A stretch of 64,000 bases of DNA from Gemmiger gallinarum (GCF_014982805.1 NZ_JADCKC010000002.1:620001-684000); one strand, 5' to 3'; positions 26,179 to 34,797 are shown, numbered from the stretch's first letter. Notes: a model not told the origin generated them from the letters alone. Numbers and translations are program-made.

Positions 26179-27960
26179 ATGCAGGCGACCAAACGACACA
26201 TCGGTCCCGAACATTTCATCGGGGCGCTGCTGATTCTGCTGGCGGCGGCCTCGGTGGTCAAGACGCTGTTCGTGGGCCTGGAGATCGACGAGGAATACGC
26301 CCTGTCCATCGGCTGGCGGCTGATCCAGGGAGACAGCCTCTTCTACACCATGTGGGAACCCCATCAGCTCTCGGCCCTCACCGACGCCGCCCTTATGTGG
26401 CCGTACTGGGCCATCACCGGCACCACCACCGGCATTCTGCTCTATATGCGGGTGGTCATGCTGGTGCTCAAGGCCCTTCTGTCGGTGTGGTTCTACCGCA
26501 CCATGCGCCGGGACCTGGCCCCCCGCACCGCCTTTCTCACCGCCCTGGCCCTGTTCGCCTACACCCCCAAGTGGTTCCTGGCCCCCGATTACATCTCCCA
26601 GCAGTTCCACTTCACGGTGGCGGCCTTCCTCTGCTTCTACGCCTACTATGCCGACGGTTGCAAAAAGCTGTGGAAGCTGGTGCCGGGAGGCATCTTCCTC
26701 AGCCTCAGCGTGCTGGCCTTCCCCCAGAGCGCTTTTGCTGCCCCCGTCTACCTCATCGGCATGTTTTTGCTGGGCCGCCGGGCCGGAGAAAAACGCTTTC
26801 TCGGCCTGCCCGCCGGCATGCTGGTCACTCTGCTGACCTGTGTGGTCTGCGCCGGGGCCTTCCTGCTCTATGTGCTGCAGGATATGTCGGTGCGCACCCT
26901 CATGGCAAGGGCCGCCCTCATCCTCAACGACCCCCAGTATGACTTCACCTTCTCCCAGCGGCTGGCGCTGCTGGGCAGTCAGGCCGCCGATGTGGCCAAG
27001 TTCCTGGTCAAGCCGGGGGGTGCCGCCCTGGCCGTCGTCTGCGCCGGCATCGCCCGGGACATCGCCCTGCGCCATGAACGCCCCATCCGCAACATCCGGT
27101 ACTGGCTCAACATTCTGTTTGCCCTGTTTTCCGCTGCTACCGTGCTTCTCTGCCTGGCCCGGGCGCTGCGGGATTCCAGCCTGGATGAGCGGTACTTCTG
27201 CCCGGTGCTGGTCATCGGAGGGCTGTGGTTCTTCCGCTCGGGCCGGGGCACCCCCCGGGACCGGCTGTTCTGGCTGGGCTATCTGCCCGGGGTGGCGGCC
27301 TACCTGTTTATCCTGCGGTCCACCCTGCTGGGATTTTCCGCCACCTTCATGTACCTGACCTGGCCGGGCCTCTGCGCCGTGCTGGCCCTGGCCCTGCAGA
27401 CCCGCGCCGCCGAAAACGGTGACACCGACCCCTGCACCCCCTACGCCCTGGATGCCGACTGGGCCGACGGCATTGTGCTGTCCTTTGTGGCATTTCTGTT
27501 TGTCTGCCGGGCCTTCCTCATCCTGACCACGGGGTGGAAGCCCTGCGATGTGCTGAACACTTCCCTCACCTACCTGTCCGACGGCCCCGCCGCCGGGACC
27601 TGGGCGGATACCGCCACCGCCGACATGTACTATGCGCTGGAGGAGGCGCTGGACTCCCACACCGGGGAGAAGGTGCTGATCTCCACCGGGGATGTCCACG
27701 GGCTGGCCTTCCTCATGGCGGACGGCACGCTGGAGACCGCCCAGGCATCGGTGATCTCCTCCACCGACAGTGACAACCGCTTTGCCAGCTACTATCTGGA
27801 ACTGCCCGAAAAGACCCCCGACATCATCGTCTACAACGACGACTGCATCCGGGATCTGGATGAGTTCCACGCCTGGCTGGAGGAACACTTTACCATCTCC
27901 GGCCGCAGCCGGGTGCACTACGGCAGCGCCTCGCTGGAAGTGCTGACGGTGGAGCACTGA
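26179..27960 (+). CDS. Large polytopic membrane protein, probable GT-C glycosyltransferase or polymerase
   Basis: 593-residue membrane protein with about 10 hydrophobic segments and a C-terminal soluble domain of roughly 120 residues (from about 470). The first extracytoplasmic loop has EIDEEYALSIGWRLIQGDS near residues 35-53, the acidic D/E-rich loop typical of lipid-sugar-dependent GT-C enzymes (ArnT/GT39/GT83-like). WEPHQLSALTDAA follows. It could add a sugar outside the cell or be the missing Wzy polymerase. The start at 26179 follows AAAGGAGG by 6 bases; the ORF runs further upstream but overlaps the GT6 gene. It ends at a strong terminator closing the first polysaccharide unit. Confidence 0.7.
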   Translation: MQATKRHIGPEHFIGALLILLAAASVVKTLFVGLEIDEEYALSIGWRLIQGDSLFYTMWEPHQLSALTDAALMWPYWAITGTTTGILLYMRVVMLVLKALLSVWFYRTMRRDLAPRTAFLTALALFAYTPKWFLAPDYISQQFHFTVAAFLCFYAYYADGCKKLWKLVPGGIFLSLSVLAFPQSAFAAPVYLIGMFLLGRRAGEKRFLGLPAGMLVTLLTCVVCAGAFLLYVLQDMSVRTLMARAALILNDPQYDFTFSQRLALLGSQAADVAKFLVKPGGAALAVVCAGIARDIALRHERPIRNIRYWLNILFALFSAATVLLCLARALRDSSLDERYFCPVLVIGGLWFFRSGRGTPRDRLFWLGYLPGVAAYLFILRSTLLGFSATFMYLTWPGLCAVLALALQTRAAENGDTDPCTPYALDADWADGIVLSFVAFLFVCRAFLILTTGWKPCDVLNTSLTYLSDGPAAGTWADTATADMYYALEEALDSHTGEKVLISTGDVHGLAFLMADGTLETAQASVISSTDSDNRFASYYLELPEKTPDIIVYNDDCIRDLDEFHAWLEEHFTISGRSRVHYGSASLEVLTVEH

Positions 27961-27979
27961 GCCTTCCCAAAAATCAAGG

Positions 27980-28019
27980 AAATCCCCCGCGGAAAGGAGT
28001 TTTCTGCGGGGGATTTTTG
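27980..28019 (+). terminator. Terminator of the first polysaccharide unit
   Basis: Hairpin with arms AAATCCCCCGC and GCGGGGGATTT plus inner GAAA/TTTTC pairs, ending TTTTT. It lies 20 bases after the membrane protein gene. Confidence 0.85.
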
Positions 28020-28023
28020 TGCG

Positions 28024-28052
28024 CTGACAAACGGGGCGGGATGTGGTATCAT
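28024..28052 (+). promoter_or_regulatory. Sigma-A promoter for the DPM1-like glycosyltransferase
   Basis: CTGACA (28024-28029) and TATCAT (28047-28052) are 17 bases apart, just after the terminator. Transcription from here rules out a start upstream of about 28059 and supports the TTG at 28112. Confidence 0.7.
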
Positions 28053-28111
28053 ATAGGGGATTGGGGGAGTTTTTGCCGCCCCCGGAAGCTGACAAAGGGA
28101 GGCATCCTGTT

Positions 28112-28909
28112 TTGCCAAAGAAATTTCTGATTTTTATCCCGGCCTATAACTGTGAGCACCAGGTGCCCCGGGTGCTGGACCAGCTGCTGGACCCCAGGGT
28201 CCAGACCTTTGCGGGGGAGTGCATTGTGGTGAACAACCGCTCCACCGACGGCACTGAGGAGGCGGTAAAGGCCTGGATGGCCGCCCACCCCCAGGCCCCG
28301 GTGCGCCTTTTGCGCAACGACCAGAACTACGGCCTGGGCGGCAGCCATAAGGTGGCCTTCGGGTATGCCATGGACCACGGATACGACTATCTGGTGGTGC
28401 TCCACGGGGACGACCAGGGGGACGTGCGGGACCTGTGCCCGCTGGTGGAATCCGGCGAATATGAGAAATACGACTGCTGTCTGGGGTCCCGGTTCATGCG
28501 GGGCAGCCGCATCCAAGGGTACAGCGCCCTGCGGATCTTCGGCAACTACGGGTTCAACTGGCTGTTCAGCCTGGTGACGCTGCACAAGATCACCGACCTG
28601 GGCAGCGGGCTCAACCTGTACCGGGTGGAATCCCTGAAAAACCGGTACTATATCAAGTTCCCGGATACCCTCTACTTCAACGACTGCATGATCCTGGCCC
28701 AGTGCCATTACAAGCAGAAGATGCTGTTCTTCCCCATCAGCTGGCGGGAGGAGGACCAGGTGTCCAACACCAAGCTGACCAGCTTTGCCATGAGCCTGCT
28801 GCGCATGTGCGGCCAGTACCTGACCGGCCACAAAAAGTTTGTGGAACAGGAAATGCGCACCAAAATCATCGACGACTACAGCTACCAGGTGGTGGCGTCC
28901 AATCTGTGA
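28112..28909 (+). CDS. GT2 polyprenyl-phosphate glycosyltransferase (DPM1-like), TTG start
   Basis: 265-residue GT-A enzyme resembling dolichyl/undecaprenyl-phosphate mannosyl- or glucosyltransferases: FIPAYNCEHQVPRVLDQLL, NNRSTDGT, NYGLGGSHKVAF and the donor-site HGDDQGD near residue 100, followed by LGSRFMRG and ITDLGSGLNLYR. No C-terminal membrane helices are evident, so it is the soluble DPM1 type. The TTG start is selected because AGGGAGG is about 10 bases upstream and the promoter lies 60 bases before it. It could supply lipid-phosphate-sugar donor for the GT-C-like protein upstream (inference). Confidence 0.9.
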   Translation: MPKKFLIFIPAYNCEHQVPRVLDQLLDPRVQTFAGECIVVNNRSTDGTEEAVKAWMAAHPQAPVRLLRNDQNYGLGGSHKVAFGYAMDHGYDYLVVLHGDDQGDVRDLCPLVESGEYEKYDCCLGSRFMRGSRIQGYSALRIFGNYGFNWLFSLVTLHKITDLGSGLNLYRVESLKNRYYIKFPDTLYFNDCMILAQCHYKQKMLFFPISWREEDQVSNTKLTSFAMSLLRMCGQYLTGHKKFVEQEMRTKIIDDYSYQVVASNL

Positions 28910-29132
28910 GAGGATGCAACCTTGCCATCAGGCGGGGTATGAAAAAGGCTGGATATCAGAGAAAAAGCGAAAAACCTTTCCCCAGGCGGCGGTCTGCGGG
29001 AGCGGACCGCCGCACAAATCCGGGAGGCCGGGTGACCGTTTATCTTGTGATGCACGGGGCACGACCCATAGACCGGTCATCTCAAGTTGCAGGAGGCAAT
29101 TCTCGGCCGACCCACACTGTGCCCCGGGGTTT

Positions 29133-29158
29133 CTTAAGGGGCCCGCAGGCCCCTTAAG
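29133..29158. repeat. Perfect 11-bp palindromic element
   Basis: Arms CTTAAGGGGCC and GGCCCCTTAAG with loop CGCA. It lies in the 503-base gap 28910-29412, where no credible gene is found. It has no T run on either side and so is unlikely to be a simple terminator. Confidence 0.6.
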
Positions 29159-29196
29159 CCGTGCCCCCCGCCTCGGAACTAGGGGCGCCTTTCTTG

Positions 29197-29226
29197 CTTA
29201 CTTCTTTCGGCGGCGAAAGAAGTAAG
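29197..29226. repeat. Perfect 13-bp palindromic element
   Basis: Arms CTTACTTCTTTCG and CGAAAGAAGTAAG with loop GCGG, 38 bases after the previous palindrome. It resembles extragenic palindromes seen scattered in other genomes. The remainder of the gap up to 29412 is AT-rich leader for the epimerase gene. Confidence 0.55.
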
Positions 29227-29412
29227 GCCACGGAAAAGCTGCCGCCCGCCCGAAGCGTCGTACTATAAAGACACAACGGGTTACCAAACAAAAATCTTAA
29301 ATCTAACGGGCCTGCAAACCGCCGCCCGTTCGCCCATAAAGAATCACACCAATAATCAAAAACCATCCAATCACCCAAACAGATACAACCACCCCAAAAG
29401 GAGGATTTTCCC

Positions 29413-30447
29413 ATGAAAGTATTGGTCACCGGCGCTGCCGGCTTCATCGGCGGTCAGCTCTGCCACGCCCTGTGGAAGCGGGGGGACACCGTCATCGGCA
29501 TCGACAACTTCTCTTACGGCAACCTGGATAACCTCCACTTCGACGACCACGATTTCGCCGCCGACGTGCTGCATATGGACATCCGCGACCGGGAAAAACT
29601 CCCCGCCCTCTTTGAGCAGGAACACTTCGACGTGGTGTACAACATTGCCGGTATCGCGCCCCTGCCCGACTGCCAGAGCGACCCGGTGGAGGCTGTCTCG
29701 GTGAACACCATGGGCCTCGTCAACCTGCTGGAACTCTGCCGCCGCACCGGCGTCAAGCATCTGGTGCAGGCCTCCACCAACGCCATGTACGAAAACGAGA
29801 CCGAGTTCCCCACCGTGGAGGACAAGTTCAATCCCCCCACCCTCATCTACCCCAACACCAAATACTGCGCCGAGCAGTTCTGCCGCAGCTTTGCCACCAC
29901 CTACAACATGAACGTCACCTGCCTGCGGTTTGCCAACGTCTACGGTCCTCACATCGACTGCCTGCGCAAACAGCCTCCCTTCGTGGGCTATATGATCCGG
30001 GAACTGTACTATGACCGCGTCCCCGAATTCCACTCCGACGGCAACCAGCGCCGGGACTATATCTATGTGGACGACCTCATCGACCTGGCTCTGCGGGTCA
30101 CCGACCGCAAGAGCTTCGACGCCGTCAACGTGTCCAGCAACACCAACTACTCGGTGCGGGAACTGTACGCCATCGCCTGCCGCCTGATGCACAAGGACAT
30201 CCCGGCCAAATACTGGGATACCGCCCACTACTGGTCCAAGTACCCCGAACTGTACGGCGGCGCCTACGGCATCCGCCCGGAAATCCTCGACCACGAGGTC
30301 AACAAGTATTCCCTGTGCGACAACACCCACGCCAAAGAACTGTACGGCTGGCAGCCCCAGGTCTCCATTGAGGAAGGCCTGGCCCGGGTCATTGAGAACG
30401 AGTGCGCCATGCTGGCCGTCCGGGACGCCGCAGCCGCAAAGGAGTGA
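29413..30447 (+). CDS. NAD-dependent epimerase/dehydratase (UDP-sugar epimerase-like SDR)
   Basis: Extended short-chain dehydrogenase of 344 residues, probably acting on a nucleotide sugar. The Rossmann motif TGAAGFIG is at residues 6-13, the catalytic Tyr-x3-Lys is in YPNTKYCAEQF near 154-158, and the Ser/Thr is in QASTNAMYEN. RRDYIYVDDLIDLAL near 213-227 is the conserved substrate-domain segment. It matches GalE/WbpP-like epimerases in length, but the exact substrate cannot be stated. AAAGGAGG precedes the ATG. It heads a four-gene unit (epimerase, nucleotidyltransferase, fusion kinase, HAD phosphatase) with short or overlapping junctions. Confidence 0.9.
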   Translation: MKVLVTGAAGFIGGQLCHALWKRGDTVIGIDNFSYGNLDNLHFDDHDFAADVLHMDIRDREKLPALFEQEHFDVVYNIAGIAPLPDCQSDPVEAVSVNTMGLVNLLELCRRTGVKHLVQASTNAMYENETEFPTVEDKFNPPTLIYPNTKYCAEQFCRSFATTYNMNVTCLRFANVYGPHIDCLRKQPPFVGYMIRELYYDRVPEFHSDGNQRRDYIYVDDLIDLALRVTDRKSFDAVNVSSNTNYSVRELYAIACRLMHKDIPAKYWDTAHYWSKYPELYGGAYGIRPEILDHEVNKYSLCDNTHAKELYGWQPQVSIEEGLARVIENECAMLAVRDAAAAKE

Positions 30448-30456
30448 TTTTGCCCC

Positions 30457-31212
30457 ATGTCCAAGCTACACCTTGTCATGCCCATGGCCGGGCGGGGCAG
30501 CCGCTTTTTTGAAAACGGCTTCGTCTGCCCCAAACCCCTCATCGAGATCCACGGCAAGCCCTTTTTCTACTGGGCGGCCCGGAGCATTGCCAAAAACATC
30601 GACCTGGACGGCATCACCTTTGTGGTGCTGAAGGAACATCTGAAAGACTTCGACCTGGAACGCCGCATCCGGGCATACTGGCCCGACGCCCGAATTGTCG
30701 CCCTGGACGACGTGACTCCCGGGGCAGCGGTCACCTGCCGGGAAGGCTGCCAGGACCTGCCCGACGAGGTGCCGGTGCTCTTCAACGACTGCGACCACCT
30801 CTTCCTCTGCTCCGCCTTTGACGAGTTCTGCCGGGCAGGCCACTTTGCCGACGGCCCCGACGGCGCCCTTCTGACCTTTGCCTCCGACTCCCCCGCCTAC
30901 AGCTATCTGCAGTACGGGGAGGACGGTCTCGTCCGCCGCACAGTGGAAAAAGAAGTGGTCAGCCACGACGCCATCTGCGGGGCCTACTACTTCAAAGACA
31001 AGGCCACCTACCTGGAAGCCTGCGCCAAGTATCTCACCGTCTGCCAGTACAAGGAGTTCTTTGTCTCCGGCGTCTACAACGTGCTGGCCGGGGAGGGCAA
31101 AGTTGTCCGCGGCTTTGCCACCGACCTGCACCTGCCCTTCGGTACCCCCGCCGAGTACGCCCTGGCGGAACAGCCCGAAAACGCCGCCGGCTTTGAGGCG
31201 CTGGACCAATGA
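30457..31212 (+). CDS. Sugar- or alcohol-phosphate nucleotidyltransferase
   Basis: Nucleotidyltransferase of 251 residues that would couple a phosphorylated compound to an NTP. The nucleotide loop is AGRGSRFFENGF at residues 11-22 and PKPLIEIHGKPF at 25-36. The metal site is probably NDCDH near residue 109. The size and the absence of a C-terminal hexapeptide domain fit the short LicC/HddC-like group better than GlmU-type enzymes. It overlaps the following fusion gene by 4 bases (ATGA). With a kinase and a HAD phosphatase next door, it may activate an unusual sugar or polyol for transfer to surface polymer. Confidence 0.85.
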   Translation: MSKLHLVMPMAGRGSRFFENGFVCPKPLIEIHGKPFFYWAARSIAKNIDLDGITFVVLKEHLKDFDLERRIRAYWPDARIVALDDVTPGAAVTCREGCQDLPDEVPVLFNDCDHLFLCSAFDEFCRAGHFADGPDGALLTFASDSPAYSYLQYGEDGLVRRTVEKEVVSHDAICGAYYFKDKATYLEACAKYLTVCQYKEFFVSGVYNVLAGEGKVVRGFATDLHLPFGTPAEYALAEQPENAAGFEALDQ

Positions 31213-33146
31213 CCGCTGTGTTGTTATTGCTGGCATCGGTGGTGCTGCTGCTTTTGGGGCATCTCTTCCGCATTCTGCGGTGGGAGCAGTTCATCCGCAT
31301 CTATGAGCGGCCCATGCGGGGGGCCATGCTGCGGGGTCTGGCAGGGGGCTATGCCGTCAACTTCCTTTTGCCCTTTCACATCGGCGACCTGTTCCGGGCC
31401 TGGTTCACCGGCCGCAAGATGAAAAACGGGGTGGGCTTTGCCCTGGCCACCGTCATCATGGACCGGTTTCTGGATGTCTGGCTGGTGACGCTGCTCTTCG
31501 GCGTGTTCCGGCTGTCCGGCGCCCCGGGCATTGAGGACGAAACCCACTATTACCTGGCCTTCTCCGCCGCCCTGGCCGTGGCCCTGGTGCTGGTCATCCG
31601 GCTGCGGGGCCCCATCAAGCGGCTGTGCCTGAAGGTCTGCGGTATCTTTAACGACACCCTCAAGCTGGACGGCCTAGTGTTTTGCTGGAGCCTCATCAAC
31701 ACCTTCAAGGACCTGGGCCGGGTGCGGCTGTCCCGTCTGGCCGTGAATACTGGCCTCATGTGGGCCTCCTATCTGGCCTCCTACCGGGTGCTGGCGGAGG
31801 GCCTCTCCCAACTGGGGGCCGATTTCGGCATGGTGGAGGTGTTCACCATGCTCTTCGGCCGGGACGCCGTGGACGTGACCAGCTTTTCCCTGACAGGGCA
31901 GCTCCACGACAGCGCCCCCCTTGCCCAGGGCATGATGCTGGCCTGGTACATTCTGCCCCTTCTCGTCATGTGGGCGGTGACCCTGCTGCCCGACAAAATG
32001 CGCAGCGGCATCAACCACGCGGCGGCGGCCGCTGCCCCCGAGCCCTCCGACGAGGACGACTACCTGAACCTGCTGCCCCAGGTGGACCCCCGGGACCGCA
32101 GCGCCTTTTTGAGCCAGTATTTCGGCTTGCAGAACAAGCCCTTTGTGGAGCAATTTTTGCGCATCAACCGAGGGGTCACCATTCTGGAGGACCACTCGGC
32201 GGGGTCCAACGCCACCACCATGCTGTGCATGGACCATTCGGGGACTTTCTGGCGCAAGTACGCCTTCGGGGCGGACGGGGACAAGCTGGCGGTGCAGCTG
32301 GAATGGCTCCGCGCCCAGGAAGGCCGCCTGCCCCTGTGCAACATCCTGCGGGGAGAGGCCGAGCCGGGCTGCTGCTGGTATGACATGGAATACTCCGCCC
32401 AGGCGGTGAGCATGTTCCGCTACCTCCACTCCAACCCGGTGGAAAAGAGCGCCGCCATCCTGCGGGATGTGCTGGCCACTCTGGACAAAACCCTCTACAC
32501 TCCCGCAAAGTCCGCCGACCCCGCCGCCCTGGCGGAATACCTGGACAAAAAGGTGGACGGCAATCTGGCCCGCATCCGGGAGGCCCGGGGCCTGCGGGAG
32601 CTGTGCGAGTACGACCGGGTGTGGATCAACGGCGCGCCCTATCTGGGCCTGCCCGCCCTGGGCCGCCTCTTTGACCGGACCTACCTGACCGAACTGTTTG
32701 CCGACGACCCCATCGCCACCATTCACGGCGACCTGACGCTGGAAAACATCATCTGCCGCACGGGGGCGGATACCTGGTATCTCATCGACCCCAACACCGG
32801 CAACCTGCACGAAAGCCCCTTCCTGGATTACGGCAAGTTGCTGCAAAGCCTCCACGGCGGCTACGAGTTCATGATGATGACCCCCCGGGTGTCGGTGCAC
32901 GAGAACCGCATTGAGTTCACCTTTACCCGGTCCGCCGCCTACGACGCCCTGTTTGCCGAGGTGCGCGCCTATCTGGAAAGCCGGTACACCCCCCGGCAGG
33001 TGGAGAGCATCTTCCTGCATGAGCTCATCCACTGGCTGCGGCTCATGCCCTACAAGATCTCCAAGGACCGCAAGCGGGCGCCCATGTTCTTTGCGGGGCT
33101 TCTGATGGTGGCCAACGACATTGCCCGGTGGTATCCCCACGATTGA
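31209..33146 (+). CDS. Fusion of LPG-synthase-type membrane domain with aminoglycoside/choline-kinase-like domain
   Basis: 645-residue two-part protein. Residues 1-260 have about six to seven hydrophobic segments and the motifs RWEQFIRIYERP, NFLLPFHIGDLFRAW and ATVIMDRFLDVW, typical of the AglD/LPG-synthase membrane (flippase-like) domain. An Ala/acidic linker (264-285) leads to a kinase-like C-terminal domain. That domain has the catalytic HGDLTLENI at 506-514 (H506, D508, N513) and a metal-binding Asp in LIDPN at 527, where most APH-family kinases have DFG/DW-like residues. It lies between a nucleotidyltransferase and a HAD phosphatase. A small-molecule phosphotransferase tethered to a lipid or polymer transporter domain is the likely role; the substrate is unknown. 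Confidence 0.82.
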   Translation: MTAVLLLLASVVLLLLGHLFRILRWEQFIRIYERPMRGAMLRGLAGGYAVNFLLPFHIGDLFRAWFTGRKMKNGVGFALATVIMDRFLDVWLVTLLFGVFRLSGAPGIEDETHYYLAFSAALAVALVLVIRLRGPIKRLCLKVCGIFNDTLKLDGLVFCWSLINTFKDLGRVRLSRLAVNTGLMWASYLASYRVLAEGLSQLGADFGMVEVFTMLFGRDAVDVTSFSLTGQLHDSAPLAQGMMLAWYILPLLVMWAVTLLPDKMRSGINHAAAAAAPEPSDEDDYLNLLPQVDPRDRSAFLSQYFGLQNKPFVEQFLRINRGVTILEDHSAGSNATTMLCMDHSGTFWRKYAFGADGDKLAVQLEWLRAQEGRLPLCNILRGEAEPGCCWYDMEYSAQAVSMFRYLHSNPVEKSAAILRDVLATLDKTLYTPAKSADPAALAEYLDKKVDGNLARIREARGLRELCEYDRVWINGAPYLGLPALGRLFDRTYLTELFADDPIATIHGDLTLENIICRTGADTWYLIDPNTGNLHESPFLDYGKLLQSLHGGYEFMMMTPRVSVHENRIEFTFTRSAAYDALFAEVRAYLESRYTPRQVESIFLHELIHWLRLMPYKISKDRKRAPMFFAGLLMVANDIARWYPHD

Positions 33147-33159
33147 ACGAGGTATTTTC

Positions 33160-33732
33160 ATGGAACACAGACCCTATACCGCCGTGCTGGTGGACCTGGA
33201 CGGCACCCTCTTTGACACGGTGACGGTGAACGCCGCCAGCTACCGCCGCGCCCTGGAGGAAGTAGGCTTTACCGTCACCGACGAATACTACGCCAAATGC
33301 TGCAACGGCGGGCATTACAAGAGTTTTCTGCCCCCGCTCATGGGCGGCGACCCCGACCCGGCCCTGCTGGAACGGGTCCACGACCGGAAAAAGGAGCTCT
33401 ACTCCGCCTGCCTGGGGGCGGCCCGGAAAAACGAGGCTCTTTTTGCCCTGCTGGCCGCCATGCGCCCCACCGCCCGGCTGGGGCTGGTCACCACCGGCAG
33501 CCGGCAGAACGCCACCGAGATTCTGGACTATTTCGGCTGCCGGGACTGGTTTGAGGTGATTTTGACCTCGGAGGATGTGGAGCACAACAAACCCGACCCC
33601 GAGGGGTATCTCCGGGCTATGGAGCTTCTGGGCGCCACGCCGGAGACTACCATGATCTTTGAGGATTCCTCCACCGGCCTTGCCGCTGCCCGTGCCACCG
33701 GCGCGGCGGTGTTTGTGGCGGACCGGTTCTGA
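33160..33732 (+). CDS. HAD-superfamily phosphatase (PGMB/Gph-like)
   Basis: 190-residue HAD hydrolase: motif I VDLDGTLFDT near residues 9-18, a helical cap, a Thr/Ser motif II (LVTTGS), motif III Lys in NKPDPEGY and motif IV IFEDSSTGLAAA. These match beta-phosphoglucomutase/phosphoglycolate-phosphatase-type HADs. The start at 33160 is preferred (GAGGT 8 bases upstream) over a TTG at 33121 inside the previous gene. It is the last gene in the epimerase/nucleotidyltransferase/kinase unit and probably dephosphorylates a pathway intermediate. The substrate is not identifiable by eye. Confidence 0.88.
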   Translation: MEHRPYTAVLVDLDGTLFDTVTVNAASYRRALEEVGFTVTDEYYAKCCNGGHYKSFLPPLMGGDPDPALLERVHDRKKELYSACLGAARKNEALFALLAAMRPTARLGLVTTGSRQNATEILDYFGCRDWFEVILTSEDVEHNKPDPEGYLRAMELLGATPETTMIFEDSSTGLAAARATGAAVFVADRF

Positions 33733-33747
33733 TTTCATCCGGCAGGA

Positions 33748-33800
33748 GGCAGGCATCCCGGGAGATTCTTTCCCGCGGGATGCCTGCCCCTTTTCTTTTC
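33748..33800 (+). terminator. Terminator after the HAD gene
   Basis: Long hairpin with arms GGCAGGCATCCCG and CGGGATGCCTGCC, followed by a T-rich run. It closes the nucleotidyltransferase/kinase unit. Confidence 0.87.
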
Positions 33801-33867
33801 CGGCTGCCAGACTTTGCCGTATCGGTAACATTTTGATGCCAAAACCTTGGGATTCGCGGTGTTTCGG

Positions 33868-33897
33868 TTGATTTTTGGCCCGTTGTCGGTATAATGG
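33868..33897 (+). promoter_or_regulatory. Sigma-A promoter for the lipoprotein gene
   Basis: TTGATT (33868-33873) and TATAAT (33892-33897) with an 18-base spacer, about 49 bases before the ATG. Confidence 0.65.
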
Positions 33898-33945
33898 ATA
33901 TGTTGTCCATCACACACAAGATGTACACCAAAAGGAGAAATTATC

Positions 33946-34758
33946 ATGAAAAAGCTGATTTCCGCTGCCCTGGCGCTGGGCATGGCCCTGTCTCTGGCCG
34001 CCTGCGCAGGCAATACTTCCTCCACTTCCGAGAGCCAGTCCACCGCTGAGGAGTCCTCCTCCGTGGCCACCGACAGCTCCGAGGCTGCTTCCACCGAGAC
34101 CGCTTCCGGCGAGGTGCTGAGCTACGACGAGTACATGGCTGCCGATGTGGACACCCAGGTCACCGTGGAAGCTTACGTTCAGGCCAAGCAGTCCTGGTGG
34201 GAGGACAAGGCTACCGTCTATGCTCAGGATGAGGACGGCGCCTACTTCTTCTACGACATGGCCTGCTCTGAGGAAGACTACGAAAAGCTGACCCCAGGCA
34301 CCTGCATCCGCGTCACCGGCTACAAGAGCGAGTGGTCCGGCGAGATCGAGCTGATGGAAGCCACCTTCGAGTTTGTGGAGGACGCCGATTCCTTCATCGC
34401 CACCCCGCTGGATGTCACCGACCTGCTGGGCACCGAGGAACTCGCCGACCATCAGAACCAGCTGGTCACCTTCACCGGCCTGACCGTTGCGCCCATCACC
34501 GACGCCGACGGCAACGAGCATGCCTTCCTGTACAATTCCGACGGCTCCGGCGAGGACGGCGACGACCTGTACTTCAAGGTCTCCTACAACGGCGAGACCT
34601 ACACCTTCACCGTGGAGAGCTACCTCTGCGACAGCACCACCGACGTCTACGCCGCCGTCGAGAACCTGCAGATTGGCCAGACCATTGACGCCGAGGGCTT
34701 CCTCTACTGGTACGAGGGCGTCAACCCCCACATCACCTCTGTGACTGTGGCGGAGTAA
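33946..34758 (+). CDS. Lipoprotein with two OB-fold-like repeats
   Basis: 270-residue predicted surface lipoprotein. The signal peptide ends in lipobox LAAC with lipidated Cys20. A Ser/Thr/Glu-rich linker (about 22-55) spaces the folded part from the membrane. Two similar beta-rich segments follow (near 60-135 and 150-260), each starting with a V-x-V-E/T-F-T-G-L-like strand; these look like OB-fold repeats, known from secreted nucleic-acid- or ligand-binding modules, but I do not assign a family. AAAGGAG lies 8 bases before the ATG. It is monocistronic, between two terminators. Confidence 0.82.
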   Translation: MKKLISAALALGMALSLAACAGNTSSTSESQSTAEESSSVATDSSEAASTETASGEVLSYDEYMAADVDTQVTVEAYVQAKQSWWEDKATVYAQDEDGAYFFYDMACSEEDYEKLTPGTCIRVTGYKSEWSGEIELMEATFEFVEDADSFIATPLDVTDLLGTEELADHQNQLVTFTGLTVAPITDADGNEHAFLYNSDGSGEDGDDLYFKVSYNGETYTFTVESYLCDSTTDVYAAVENLQIGQTIDAEGFLYWYEGVNPHITSVTVAE

Positions 34759-34797
34759 TGCCCTGCCGGGTTTCCGGTGTGCAAACTGAACTTACGC

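Noticed and set aside
28043-28111. Upstream GTG start for the DPM1-like transferase
   Set aside because: It falls before the predicted transcription start (promoter -10 at 28047-28052); TTG at 28112 has a good ribosome site.
29133-29226. Palindromes considered as insertion-sequence ends
   Set aside because: No transposase, no matching end, no target duplication visible; kept only as palindromic elements.
33946-34758. Bacteriocin or adhesin role for the 270-residue lipoprotein
   Set aside because: Only a lipobox and OB-like repeats are visible, with no export or immunity genes beside it.
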